Shown here piece after piece: positions 16,977-26,000 of a stretch of 64,000 nucleotides of DNA; the first letter of the stretch is position 1, and every line of letters begins with the position of its first letter. The notes under the pieces were generated by a model. It was not told the DNA's origin, did not search any database, and worked only from the letters and a program-made list of their open reading frames with translations. The position numbers and the translations under genes are program-made. This stretch comes from Saccharomonospora cyanea NA-134 (GTDB lineage Bacteria > Actinomycetota > Actinomycetes > Mycobacteriales > Pseudonocardiaceae): NCBI RefSeq assembly GCF_000244975.1, contig NZ_CM001440.1, positions 3,270,325 to 3,334,324 of the forward strand, in the 5' to 3' direction.

Positions 16977-17945
16977 ATGGCAGACACACACAGCAGCGAC
17001 AACGCGGGTGACGCCGAGATCCGGCTGCCCGAACGGCCCCGGCGATCGAAGGGGCCGTTCATCGCACTCGGTGTCGTGCTGGTCGCCGCGCTGGTGGCGA
17101 TCACGGTCGTTCTCACGGGCGGCGAAGACGGCGAGGAGAGCGGGGGCACCGGGAACGTGACGGTGCGCATCGGCACCACCGAGGCCGGGTCCGACTACTG
17201 GAAGGCGTTCCGGCGGCTCGCCGCGGACGAGGGCATCACGATCGAGACGGTCAACTTCAGCGACTACAACCAGCCGAACCCGGCGCTGTCGCAGGGGCAG
17301 ACCGATCTGAACCTGTTCCAGCACGTGTTGTTCCTCGCCAACTACAACGTCTCCAACGAGGACACCCTGACGCCGGTCGGCTCCACCTACGTGGTGCCGC
17401 TGTCGCTGTACTCGCGCAAGCACACCGCCGTGGAGCAGATCCCCGAGGGTGGCACGGTGGCGATCCCGAAGGACCCCACCAACCAGGCCAGGGCCCTGCT
17501 GGTGCTCCAGGAAGCCGGACTGATCAGCCTCAGGAACGGCGGCACCGTGCTGTCCACACCCGCCGAGATCGACGAGGGCGCGTCGAAGGTCGAGGTGACC
17601 CCAGTGGACGCCGCGCAGACCGTGGCCGTGCTGGACTCGGTGGACGCCTCCATCGTGAACAACGGTTTCGCCATGGACGCCGGTCTCGACCCGAGCAAGG
17701 CGCTGTTCTCCGACGACCCGCGCAGCGACGCCGCCGAGCCCTACATCAACATCGTCGCGGCGCGCGCCGAGGACAAGGACGACCCGACCTACCGACGGAT
17801 CGTCGAGCTGTTCCACCACCCGGAGGTCCAGGATGCCCTGAGGACCGAGTCGCGGGGCACGTCCGTGCCCGTGCAGCGCTCGCAGCAGGAGCTGGAGACC
17901 GTCCTCGCCGAGCTGTCGGACACCGTGCGGGCGGCGAAGCAATGA
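16977..17945 (+). CDS. metQ: Methionine ABC transporter binding protein (NlpA/MetQ family)
   Basis: A 322-residue extracytoplasmic protein that captures methionine for the MetNI importer. The NlpA fold shows in the start of the mature domain (TVRIGTTEAGSDYWKAF), LNLFQHVLFLANYN, the IPKDPTNQARALLVLQEAGL stretch and the ASIVNNGFAMDAG loop. Unusually, the N-terminus is a charged cytoplasmic stretch followed by one uncleaved-looking helix (residues about 27-47, FIALGVVLVAALVAITVVL) with no lipobox Cys, so it looks membrane-tethered and not lipidated. Overlaps metN by 4 bp. Confidence 0.88.
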   Translation: MADTHSSDNAGDAEIRLPERPRRSKGPFIALGVVLVAALVAITVVLTGGEDGEESGGTGNVTVRIGTTEAGSDYWKAFRRLAADEGITIETVNFSDYNQPNPALSQGQTDLNLFQHVLFLANYNVSNEDTLTPVGSTYVVPLSLYSRKHTAVEQIPEGGTVAIPKDPTNQARALLVLQEAGLISLRNGGTVLSTPAEIDEGASKVEVTPVDAAQTVAVLDSVDASIVNNGFAMDAGLDPSKALFSDDPRSDAAEPYINIVAARAEDKDDPTYRRIVELFHHPEVQDALRTESRGTSVPVQRSQQELETVLAELSDTVRAAKQ

Positions 17946-18976
17946 CCGATCGGCCCCTGATCGAGCTGCGGAACGTCACCAAGGCTTTCCACACGGCGGG
18001 CCGAGGGACGATCACCGCGCTCGACGGCATCGATCTCACCGTGGACGCCGGGGACGTGTTCGCGATCATCGGCTACTCGGGCGCGGGCAAGAGCACCCTC
18101 GTGCGGCTGGTCAACGCGCTGGAACACGTCACGAGCGGGCAGGTGATCGTCGACGGCACGGACCTCACCACCCTAGGCGAGCGCAGGCTTCGCGAGGTGC
18201 GGCGCGGCATCGGCATGATCTTCCAGCAGTTCAACCTGCTGCGCTCGCGGACGGTGTTCGGCAACGTCGCCTACCCGTTGAAGATCGCCGGCTGGTCGAA
18301 ACCCGAGATCGAGAAACGCGTGGCGGAGCTGCTGAAGTTCGTGGGCATCCTCGACCGCGCGTGGCACTACCCGGACCAGCTGTCGGGCGGGCAGAAGCAG
18401 CGCGTCGGCATCGCCAGGGCGCTCGCCACCAACCCGAAGATCCTGCTGGCCGACGAGTCCACGAGCGCACTCGACCCGGAGACCACGGCCGACGTGCTGC
18501 GCCTGCTGAAGCGGGTGAACACCGAACTCGGCGTCACGATCATGGTGATCACGCACGAGATGGAGGTCGTCCGCGAGATCGCCGACCGGGTCGCCGTGCT
18601 CGACTCCGGCCGGATCATCGAGCAGGGCGACGTGCTCGACGTCTTCGCCGACCCGAAGCACGAGACCACCCGCCGGTTCGTGGAGACGGTGCTGCGGGAC
18701 CAGCCACGGGGCGCGAACCTGGAACGCATCCGCACCCGGCACCCGGGACGGCTCGTCACCGCCCGCGTGCGGGACGACCGCAACATCGGCGCGGTCCTGT
18801 CGAGCGCGCAGGCCCGCCACGACGTGAGCTTCGAGATCGTCTACGGCGGCATCAAGGAGCTGGGGGGCCAGTCGTTCGGTGGTCTGACGCTGGAACTGAT
18901 CGGTGAGGACACCGGAGTGGACGCGTTGATCGCCGAACTGCGGGAGGTCACCGAGGTGCAGGAGGTGAAGCTGTGA
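17942..18976 (+). CDS. metN: Methionine ABC transporter ATP-binding protein
   Basis: A 344-residue ATPase with Walker A (IGYSGAGKSTL), Q-loop (IFQQFNLL), signature LSGGQKQRVGIARAL, Walker B ILLADESTSALDP and the switch His in VITHEM. The C-terminal 90 residues are the NIL/ACT-like domain that in MetN binds methionine and inhibits transport when the cytoplasmic pool is full. Starts and ends in 4-bp overlaps with metQ and metI, so the three are made together. Confidence 0.95.
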   Translation: MTDRPLIELRNVTKAFHTAGRGTITALDGIDLTVDAGDVFAIIGYSGAGKSTLVRLVNALEHVTSGQVIVDGTDLTTLGERRLREVRRGIGMIFQQFNLLRSRTVFGNVAYPLKIAGWSKPEIEKRVAELLKFVGILDRAWHYPDQLSGGQKQRVGIARALATNPKILLADESTSALDPETTADVLRLLKRVNTELGVTIMVITHEMEVVREIADRVAVLDSGRIIEQGDVLDVFADPKHETTRRFVETVLRDQPRGANLERIRTRHPGRLVTARVRDDRNIGAVLSSAQARHDVSFEIVYGGIKELGGQSFGGLTLELIGEDTGVDALIAELREVTEVQEVKL

Positions 18977-19635
18977 ACACCGACTGGGAGACACTCGGCC
19001 CGGTGCTGTGGGACTCCATCGGCGAGACCCTCTGGATGGTGGCCGCCACGCTCGTCGTGGGCGGTGTCCTCGGGCTGCTTCTCGGCATCCTGCTCTACAC
19101 CACCCGCCCCGGTGGTCTGTGGGCGAACCGCGTCGTGCACACGGTGCTCAACGTCGCGGTGAACATCATCAGGCCGATCCCGTTCATCATCTTCATCACG
19201 GCGATCGGACCGCTCACCATCAAGGTCGTGGGCACCCAGCTCGGCACGGCCGCGGCGACGTTCGCGCTCATCGTCGCCGCCACGTTCGGCATCTCCCGCA
19301 TCGTGGAGCAGAACCTGGTCACGATCGACCCGGGCGTGATCGAGGCGGCCCGCGCGATGGGCGCCAGCCCACTGCGCATCATCACCACGTTGCTGGTGCC
19401 GGAGGCCCTGGGACCGTTGATCCTCGGCTACACGTTCGTCTTCGTCGCGGTGGTCGACATGACGGCGGTCGCGGGCGCGGTCGGCGGTGGCGGGCTCGGC
19501 GACTTCGCGATCACCTACGGCTACCAGCAGTTCGACTGGGCTGTCACGGCCGTCGCCGTGGTGCTGATGATCGTCCTGGTGCAGGCGGTGCAGTTCCTGG
19601 GCAACTGGCTGGCCCGCAAGGCACTGCGACACTGA
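18973..19635 (+). CDS. metI: Methionine ABC transporter permease
   Basis: A 220-residue MetI-type permease with five membrane helices and the ATPase-contacting loop VIEAARAMGASPLRIITTLL. The conserved GAVGGGGLGDFAI segment is typical of MetI and identifies the family. GTG start inside the metN stop. Last gene of the operon and closed by a strong hairpin. Confidence 0.94.
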   Translation: MNTDWETLGPVLWDSIGETLWMVAATLVVGGVLGLLLGILLYTTRPGGLWANRVVHTVLNVAVNIIRPIPFIIFITAIGPLTIKVVGTQLGTAAATFALIVAATFGISRIVEQNLVTIDPGVIEAARAMGASPLRIITTLLVPEALGPLILGYTFVFVAVVDMTAVAGAVGGGGLGDFAITYGYQQFDWAVTAVAVVLMIVLVQAVQFLGNWLARKALRH

Positions 19636-19640
19636 CGGCC

Positions 19641-19691
19641 CGGCGGTCCCACGGCACGGCCAGGCGCTGTGGCGCTGCCGTGGGACCGCCG
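19641..19691. terminator. Strong bidirectional terminator between met and immunity operons
   Basis: CGGCGGTCCCACGGCA (19641-19656) pairs perfectly with 19676-19691: 16 bp, 19-nt loop. It lies between the convergent metI and the last immunity gene and can serve both. Confidence 0.85.
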
Positions 19692-19794
19692 CAGGCCCTC
19701 AAAGCCGTCAGAGCGAACGGGGCACTGCACGGTCACCACCCGTGGTCATCGCTCCCCCGATCCTCCTCCGAGGGATCGCCCTCGTCGCGTGCCG

Positions 19795-20241
19795 TCAGCT
19801 GCGAGCCGGACCGGGGACCTGAGCGGCGAACCAACCGGGGACCTCCTCGGCCGCCCGCGGGTAGCGCTCCAAGTCGAGCGCGAACTCCCCCGCGGGCGGA
19901 GGCTGCGGCAGCGGCGGAGGATCAGTCCGGTTGTACCGCACGGAGTACATCGCAGGCGGATCGATGATCAGCTCCATCGAGTACCAGGTCCCCCGTCCCG
20001 GCATGTACATGCCGTGCCGAAGCTCGTGGAACAACGGCGCCACCGTGGTGGGTGGCTCCCACTGCTGGATCGAACCATCGCTCACCATCACACCCGAGGC
20101 CACACTGACATAGCGACCGATGTTCACGTAGTCCATCACCAGCCGCTGCCACCCCTCTGGCAACCCGGCAACGAGCCCTGCGGTGATGCGCTCCACCAAC
20201 TCGTTCTGTTCCACAGGATTCAACGGCACAGCCGACATCAT
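19795..20241 (-). CDS. YezG-family (DUF600) immunity protein, fourth paralogue
   Basis: 148 residues. Shares with its three upstream neighbours the block H/GMYxPGRGTWYSMxxxIDPP (here GMYMPGRGTWYSMELIIDPP) and a C-terminal RYPRxxxxVPxWF motif. This pattern belongs to the YezG/DUF600 immunity family, which neutralises the C-terminal nuclease of Bacillus LXG toxin YeeF. ATG at 20241 follows AAAGGA. It is the last gene of the array, 122 bp after the previous one. Possibly an orphan immunity gene kept against toxins of competitors. Family call is mine from pattern memory. Confidence 0.7.
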   Translation of the reverse strand: MMSAVPLNPVEQNELVERITAGLVAGLPEGWQRLVMDYVNIGRYVSVASGVMVSDGSIQQWEPPTTVAPLFHELRHGMYMPGRGTWYSMELIIDPPAMYSVRYNRTDPPPLPQPPPAGEFALDLERYPRAAEEVPGWFAAQVPGPARS

Positions 20242-20363
20242 CGAATGGTGTCCTTTTCCAGGCTCGTTCCTCGTCACTGTTCCGGTTGCCGCCCGTCGAG
20301 CAACCGGGAGGTACGCACGGCGACGGCCGGTCTTGCAGTGCGGTGGCCCGCTTCGGCCACCTG

Positions 20364-21263
20364 TCAACTCTCCTGCCTGGTGACCAGCTCCACGGCCCGC
20401 TGACGCGCGTCCTCCCCCACGTCCGGCACCGCGTAGTCACGGCGCCGGATGTGGGCCAGCAACTCGGGATCCGGCGCCACATCGTGCTCCCGCAGGTAGT
20501 ACGCCACCGCGCCCGGCCACACCCACGCCCCATCCGTGCGGAACGTCAACGGCACCGACGGCGGCCGACCCCGATCGAACGCGTCGGTGTCGTAGCTCCG
20601 CGCCGCCAGCACCACCGGAGCCCCACCGAGGTAGTCGAGCACCCGATCCTTCTCCGCCGGGTCCAACGGCGGTCGGTTCACCACCGGCCGACCGTCCCCA
20701 CCGAGCCCGTCAAAGACCTTCGACAAACGCAACTCGCCGAATTCGCCGGTCCCAGCCGCAGGTGCCTGCGCGAGCGGCACCGTGGACGGCCGCCCTCGCT
20801 GTTCGGGCCCGATGGTGGAACCCAGCTCGGCACGCTGACGCAGCCACGCGGGAAGGTGGGCGTCGTCGCGCGGGTGCATCCGCAGCTCGTCCTGGAAACC
20901 GAGGGGAGGCGGAGTCCGCCGCCAGCGGGGTTGAGCGTGATGAACGAAATCGGCATGTGTGGTCCCCGGCGGGTCGACGGTCAACATCGCGCTCAGCCAG
21001 GTACCGCGCCCCGGCTCGTACATCCCGGTGCGTAGCTGCCCGAGCAGGCTCACGACCTCGGCCGGAGGACGCATGGGCACCGGCGAGCCGTCCGCGCCGA
21101 ACACCGTCACATCGACTTCCACGTGTTTGCCGACGCTGCGGTACTCGCTCAGCAACTGGGTCCACCCGGTCGGAGCGACACCGGCGAGCAGCGCCCCGAT
21201 CCGATTCACCAGCTCCTCCCGTTGCCGGTCGTTCAGCGGCCCCACTGGGTACGTCATGACCAT
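20364..21263 (-). CDS. YezG-family immunity protein with an extra C-terminal domain, third paralogue
   Basis: 299 residues. Residues 1-150 form the YezG-like domain (GMYEPGRGTWLSAMLTVDPP; then RMHPRDDAHLPAWL). A linker leads to a second domain of about 95 residues (VVLAARSYDTDAFD, then VPLTFRTDGAWVWPGAVAYY and AHIRRRDYAVPDV). I recall this second domain, without a known function, from other actinobacterial T7SS-associated proteins. The start could be ATG 21263 or 21257, both within reach of AGGAG. Lies between the TNT-fusion gene (174 bp upstream) and the last immunity gene. Confidence 0.7.
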   Translation of the reverse strand: MVMTYPVGPLNDRQREELVNRIGALLAGVAPTGWTQLLSEYRSVGKHVEVDVTVFGADGSPVPMRPPAEVVSLLGQLRTGMYEPGRGTWLSAMLTVDPPGTTHADFVHHAQPRWRRTPPPLGFQDELRMHPRDDAHLPAWLRQRAELGSTIGPEQRGRPSTVPLAQAPAAGTGEFGELRLSKVFDGLGGDGRPVVNRPPLDPAEKDRVLDYLGGAPVVLAARSYDTDAFDRGRPPSVPLTFRTDGAWVWPGAVAYYLREHDVAPDPELLAHIRRRDYAVPDVGEDARQRAVELVTRQES

Positions 21264-21437
21264 GTCACTCCTGTCGCAATCACGACCGCGGCGAGGGCGG
21301 CAGAGTGGGGCGGGGAGTTTTCTCGAGCACGCCCTCGCTCGGCAGGTTCACCACCGACCGGGGGATGACGCTGCCGCCTCGGAAACGCGGGGTTTGCCCG
21401 GACGGCGCGGGTACACGTAGCCGATCGGGCCCAGCCG

Positions 21438-22571
21438 TCACTCGGTGCTCTCCCCGTCCACGCTCGACGGGCGAGTGGTCGCCTGTGGGATCTCCTCGAG
21501 AGCCCCTGATGAAAGCAGGTCACCCACCGACCGCTCGAGCACGTACGCGGTGCCCCCTCCGGCCTGGTCGTGCCATGGCACAACCTGCCCCATGACCGCG
21601 CGGATCGAACGCAAGACCCGGTAGACGTGGTACTCACGGTGCACCTCGTCGGCGGGCTGCGACCGATGGGTGAACTCGGTGCGCGCCGCGAACACGGTGT
21701 TGCCTGCAGGGTCGCCGTAACGGTCGAGCTCGGTACCCGGCGACACAGTCACCAGCCGCTTCCCGCCGTAGTAGTTCAGTCCCCGATCACCACCCACCGG
21801 CTGGATCGGCCATTCCTCGGTCGCACGCCTCGCGTCCAGCGGTAGTTCGTCGCGGAAGGCATCGCGGCGCAGGGACAGGTGTCCGACGAAGTATCGTGCG
21901 GCCTGTTCGGCTGTGGCGAACTCCGCCCTTGCCAGCTGTTGCTCCCCCAGAGCCAGGAACACAGCCCATCGCGAGTCCTCGCGCACCAGGCACCAGGCAC
22001 CGTCCGCGACTTCGCCGACACGGTAGGACCGCGGGTCCACCTCGAGTTCCGCCGCCACGCTCTCGGCCCGGCGTAGCGCTTCCTCGGGGTTCAAGCCGTC
22101 CTCGAGAGTCGCGAGCACGGGCCTGCTGAGCCTGGCCGCGAACCAGTCCGGCACCATGCCCTCGTCTCGCGGATACCGCGTCAGTTCTCGGGTGAACGCG
22201 CCGGGTGGTGGCTCACCGTCCCAGTCGGGTTCATCGTCCCACCGGTACCGGACCTCGATCCGCCCGTCGAGCGCGACCGTTCCGGACAGCTCGAACCAGG
22301 TCCCGCGCCCCTCCTGGTACATCAGCTGCCGCAGCCGTGCCAGGTACTGGGCGACATCGGCGGGCGGCGTCCACAGATAGAGGTTGCCGTCGGTCACGCG
22401 CCGCAACATCACCACCAGTTCGGTGTGGTCGCCGAGCGCGCGGTAGGTCAAGAACGCCCCGGCCCAGTCGGTCGGCGCGAAATGAGCCACCAGGGCACCC
22501 ACCCCACCGAGCACTTTGTCTTCGCCGGCCCTGCTCAAAGCTGAGGTCGGGAGCCTTACGTCACCCGTCAT
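21438..22571 (-). CDS. YezG-like domain fused to a TNT (NAD glycohydrolase-type) domain
   Basis: 377 residues in three parts. Residues 1-155 are YezG-like (LMYQEGRGTWFELSGTVAL; later TRYPRDEGMVPDWFAARL). Residues about 165-240 form a small domain (VADGAWCLVREDSRWAVF; AEQAARYFVGHLSL) often seen before TNT domains. The C-terminal 120 residues match the tuberculosis-necrotizing-toxin fold: SPGTELDRYGDPAGN, RSQP, YHVYRVLRSI, VVPWHDQAGGGTAYVLE and a final SVGDLLSSGALEEI. The Arg in LDRYG and Gln in DQAGGG correspond to residues needed for NAD cleavage in TNT. No signal or WXG segment. Start overlaps the upstream immunity gene by 4 bp. An immunity-type module joined to a toxin-type module is unexpected. 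Confidence 0.75.
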   Translation of the reverse strand: MTGDVRLPTSALSRAGEDKVLGGVGALVAHFAPTDWAGAFLTYRALGDHTELVVMLRRVTDGNLYLWTPPADVAQYLARLRQLMYQEGRGTWFELSGTVALDGRIEVRYRWDDEPDWDGEPPPGAFTRELTRYPRDEGMVPDWFAARLSRPVLATLEDGLNPEEALRRAESVAAELEVDPRSYRVGEVADGAWCLVREDSRWAVFLALGEQQLARAEFATAEQAARYFVGHLSLRRDAFRDELPLDARRATEEWPIQPVGGDRGLNYYGGKRLVTVSPGTELDRYGDPAGNTVFAARTEFTHRSQPADEVHREYHVYRVLRSIRAVMGQVVPWHDQAGGGTAYVLERSVGDLLSSGALEEIPQATTRPSSVDGESTE

Positions 22572-23014
22572 CGAGTCCCATCCCCCTCGTCCGCCTCAGC
22601 CAGTCTCATCCTGAGCCACTCGGGCATATGGTCGCCGTCCCGAGGGAAGGCTTCGAGATCCGCCCGCCAACTCGATGCGGGAACATCCGGCTCCCACAAC
22701 GGGTCCCAGTCCAGGTTGTAGGTCAGGTTCATCCGTCCGGGAGGTTCGAGCGTCCATCGTGCCGAGAACCACGTTCCCCTACCCTCGCGGTACATCTCCT
22801 CCCTGAGCTGCAACACCGGTTCGAGGATCGCCTCGGGCAGTGGCACCGCAGGCGAGCTCCCATCGGCCAGCAACACCGTGAGTGCGAGGTCGTGTGCATC
22901 GGAGACGACCTTGCACCTGAAGTCGATCCGCAGCCAACCACCGTCGACGGCATCGAGCAACATGAACCCGATCCGGCGGTCCAGGGCCTCTCCTGGCTCC
23001 TCGCTTGCAGTCAC
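22568..23014 (-). CDS. YezG-family immunity protein, first paralogue (cognate candidate)
   Basis: 148 residues, the immunity gene nearest the toxin, 42 bp after its stop, and so the best candidate for the cognate inhibitor. It shows the family block EMYREGRGTWFSARWTLEPP, NLTYNLDWDPLW and AFPRDGDHMPEWLRMRL. It starts at GTG 23014 with AAGGA about 11 nt upstream; the only nearby ATG runs at once into a stop. In B. subtilis, YezG binds and blocks the YeeF nuclease domain, the same nuclease type as here. Confidence 0.75.
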   Translation of the reverse strand: MTASEEPGEALDRRIGFMLLDAVDGGWLRIDFRCKVVSDAHDLALTVLLADGSSPAVPLPEAILEPVLQLREEMYREGRGTWFSARWTLEPPGRMNLTYNLDWDPLWEPDVPASSWRADLEAFPRDGDHMPEWLRMRLAEADEGDGTR

Positions 23015-23056
23015 GTCATCGATTCCTTCGTCCGCATCGTCTCCGACTTTCCTGCG

Positions 23057-26000
23057 TCACGGCACACTCTGCGCACTGGCCGGATCGTTCGGGAAGCTCC
23101 GGATGCGCACGGTCCGCACCCCGCCGACTTCCTCGATCCATCGTACTTGCAGCTCGTGTGGCACCCGGCTGCCGTCTCGCAGGGCGAAGACCTCCATTCG
23201 CTCGATCGACGTGTCGTCTCTTTGCAGAAAGCGGATCAGATCGTCCTCAAAGGATCGCCAGTGCATGCCGTCGAGATCGAGTTGGGCGTTCTGGACCCGC
23301 CACTGGGCGACCATATTGATCAACTCTCCCGGGCCGCTCAGCTGGTTGGCGTACATGTGGCCGCCGTCGTACTTGTTCCGCATGCGCCCGGTGTCAGTGC
23401 CGTCGGCCTTGATCCACTTCTCCTTGCCGTCGATGCCACCCGCCGTCTTCTGCGCCGTTTCGTCCTGGCGGACGAGATCGTCCTTCTTCACCACTTCCAC
23501 GTCGTGGGTCGACCCCGCGACCGTGTCGGTCCGGTAACTCCTGACACCATGAGTCGGCGTCACCTCCGGCCCTGTCTCGTACACATACCGGCCGCCGTCG
23601 ACGTTGTAGACGACGCGAGGCGCGGGCTTGTTCAGGTCCGGGTGATGCGGCTGGTAGGTCTCCGCGACCGCGATCTGTCCGTTCGAGTCCGTCCAGTACA
23701 CCGCACGAACCTTGGTGACGGTGCCGTCGCGGTCCTCGTAGTCGCTGTGGACGACATACTGCCGGTTGGGTTCGAGCGTCCGCCCGTCGAAGAAGGATTC
23801 CTTCTGACTGAGCGTGACGTCCTCGCGCACCGCGTTGTCGAACAGGTCGCGTTCGTGGTCGGGCAGGTTCACGTCGCTGGGCGGCGAGTCCGGGTCGAAC
23901 CGCTGGCGGAGCCGGACCTCCGGGTTGCGCACCGAGGCGTCCTCCGCGAGCCGGTGAAGGCCCGCGAAGTCCGGGTTGGTGCGCATGAGACGGCCCGAAT
24001 CGACATCCGCCCAGCGCACTCTCCCCTCGCCGTCGGTGTAGAACCGGCCGCGGTAAACGCCTTGCGAGTCGTGCACCTCGTACTCGCGGTGCGGTTCGAG
24101 GTCTTTACGTGTCACGAACGGCTGGCCTGGCCTCGGAGGCTTCGGCGGCCCCGGCGGGATGGCGACCCGGTTCTCGTCCGGGTAGTCGGGCCGCTCGAAC
24201 GTGACGGCGGGTTCCGGCATGCCGTCGGCGTCCGTGTGGAAGACCTGGTGCTGCCCTTCGATCTCCACCCGCAACGTCGTGTTCGGCGGCGGATGCGCCA
24301 CGTCAGGATTCGGTTTGTAGTCGTCGTTCGGGCTTCCGTCCCGGTTCCTCGGAGGCACGTTGTCCACGGACGTGTCGATGTGCGTGACCCGACCCCGGTC
24401 GTCGGTGTGGTAGGTGCCGCGCAGAGTGCCGTCGTCGTTGCGCACCTCGTACGAGGTGTTCGCTTCCAGCTGCCGGTCCCCGGGGAACGACTCGTCGCGC
24501 CTCGGTGGCCGAATCCCGTTCGCCTCCCCGTGAGCGATCCGGTCCGGCCGGTTGTTCGTTGGCGGCTCGAAATCCCGCACGGCCTGCGGAGTCTCCCGCC
24601 GCCTTCTGCTGTACTCGGGATCGCGAAGCTGCGCCTCCTGTACACGTGACTTCGGGTTGCGGTTGGGGTGATCGCTGTCCGGGTCAGCGGGCTGGTCCGG
24701 ACTCGGTCGCCGGTTCGGTGCGTCAGGATCAGGGGGACCGTCGCCGCTTCCTCGTGCGCGCGAGGTGTCGGTGGACACGTCACCCTTGTGCGCGTCCGCG
24801 GTGTCCGGGGTGAAGCCGTCGTCACTCGCACGGGTCGTGGAGCCGTCGGGGCTGTGCGTCGACCACTCGCCGTTCGGTGGGATCTTCGGGCGGGGCTTGC
24901 CGTCCGGGCCGATCTCGTAGTCGGAACTGAAGACGTTGCCGTTCGAGTCGGTCCACGCGGGCTTGTTCGGCGCCAGGACCTCGGTGTCCAGCTCCCGCGA
25001 CAGGCGCTGCGCGAAGTCGTTCGAGCTCGCGTCGCAGCCGATGAGCCGGATCGGACGGCCAGCGACATCACCGTAGTCGCCGTTGCGGCGCAGGATCTCG
25101 GCGAACTCCTCCGGAGAGTACTCCCGGTTGCCGATACGGGCTTTGCCCTCCGGCGTGACGTGCACGTCCACGGTGTAACGGCCGTCCGGATCGGGTTTGA
25201 CCCGATGCGGCAGGTCGCCCATCTCCGGGTCGCCACGGTGGAACGACGTGCCCGCCGGGGTGCGTTCGGCGTGCCGCTGGTTGACCTGCTCGGGGGTCGG
25301 CCGGTCGTCGTTGCCGTGCGGATCGCGGTCGTCCGGCTTCTCGCTCCGATCGCCGTCGCGGTCGTGAGGATCGCGGTTGTCGGGGTTGCGGTCGTGCCGG
25401 TCGCCATGACGCGGGTCGTGGTCGTCCGGCCGGGAGTCGTGGTCCCGCGGTCCGCCGTCCCGGCCGTCGTGGTCCGGGCGTCGGTACGGAGGCTGGCCAC
25501 TGTCACCGCTGCTCCGGTCCGGGGCGAGGCCGTGCGACGGCCGTTGCGGCGGGACGCCGGCGTCGGGGCGCCCTGGCGGGTTCGCTCCCGGCTGGTTCGG
25601 GCGCGGTGCGTGCGGGCCCCGCGGCGCGTGCGGCTGTTGGGGCCCCGGACCGTGCGCAGGGGGGTGGGTGTGCGGGCCCGGTCCCGCATCCGGCGACGGC
25701 CCGAAAGGCCGGCCGTCCGGCTGCACGTGCGGCGGGTTCGCCGGTCCGGGCTGCGAGGTGAAGCCCCTCGGCGCGTGCGGTGGCGTGGGTGCGTGTGCCG
25801 ACGGGGTCGGCCGCGGCCCCCGCACGTGGGTTTCCGGCGCGGGCCCCGGCCGGTGTGGGCCGGGCTGCGGGTGGTGTCCCTGAGGGCGCGTCGGCGGCCG
25901 GTGGGGCGGGCCGTCGGGACCCGGCCGGGTCGGCGGAACATCGGCGTGCGGCCTCGCCCCCGGGCTGCCGGGAGTGCCGGTCCAGTCTCGCGGGGAACCG

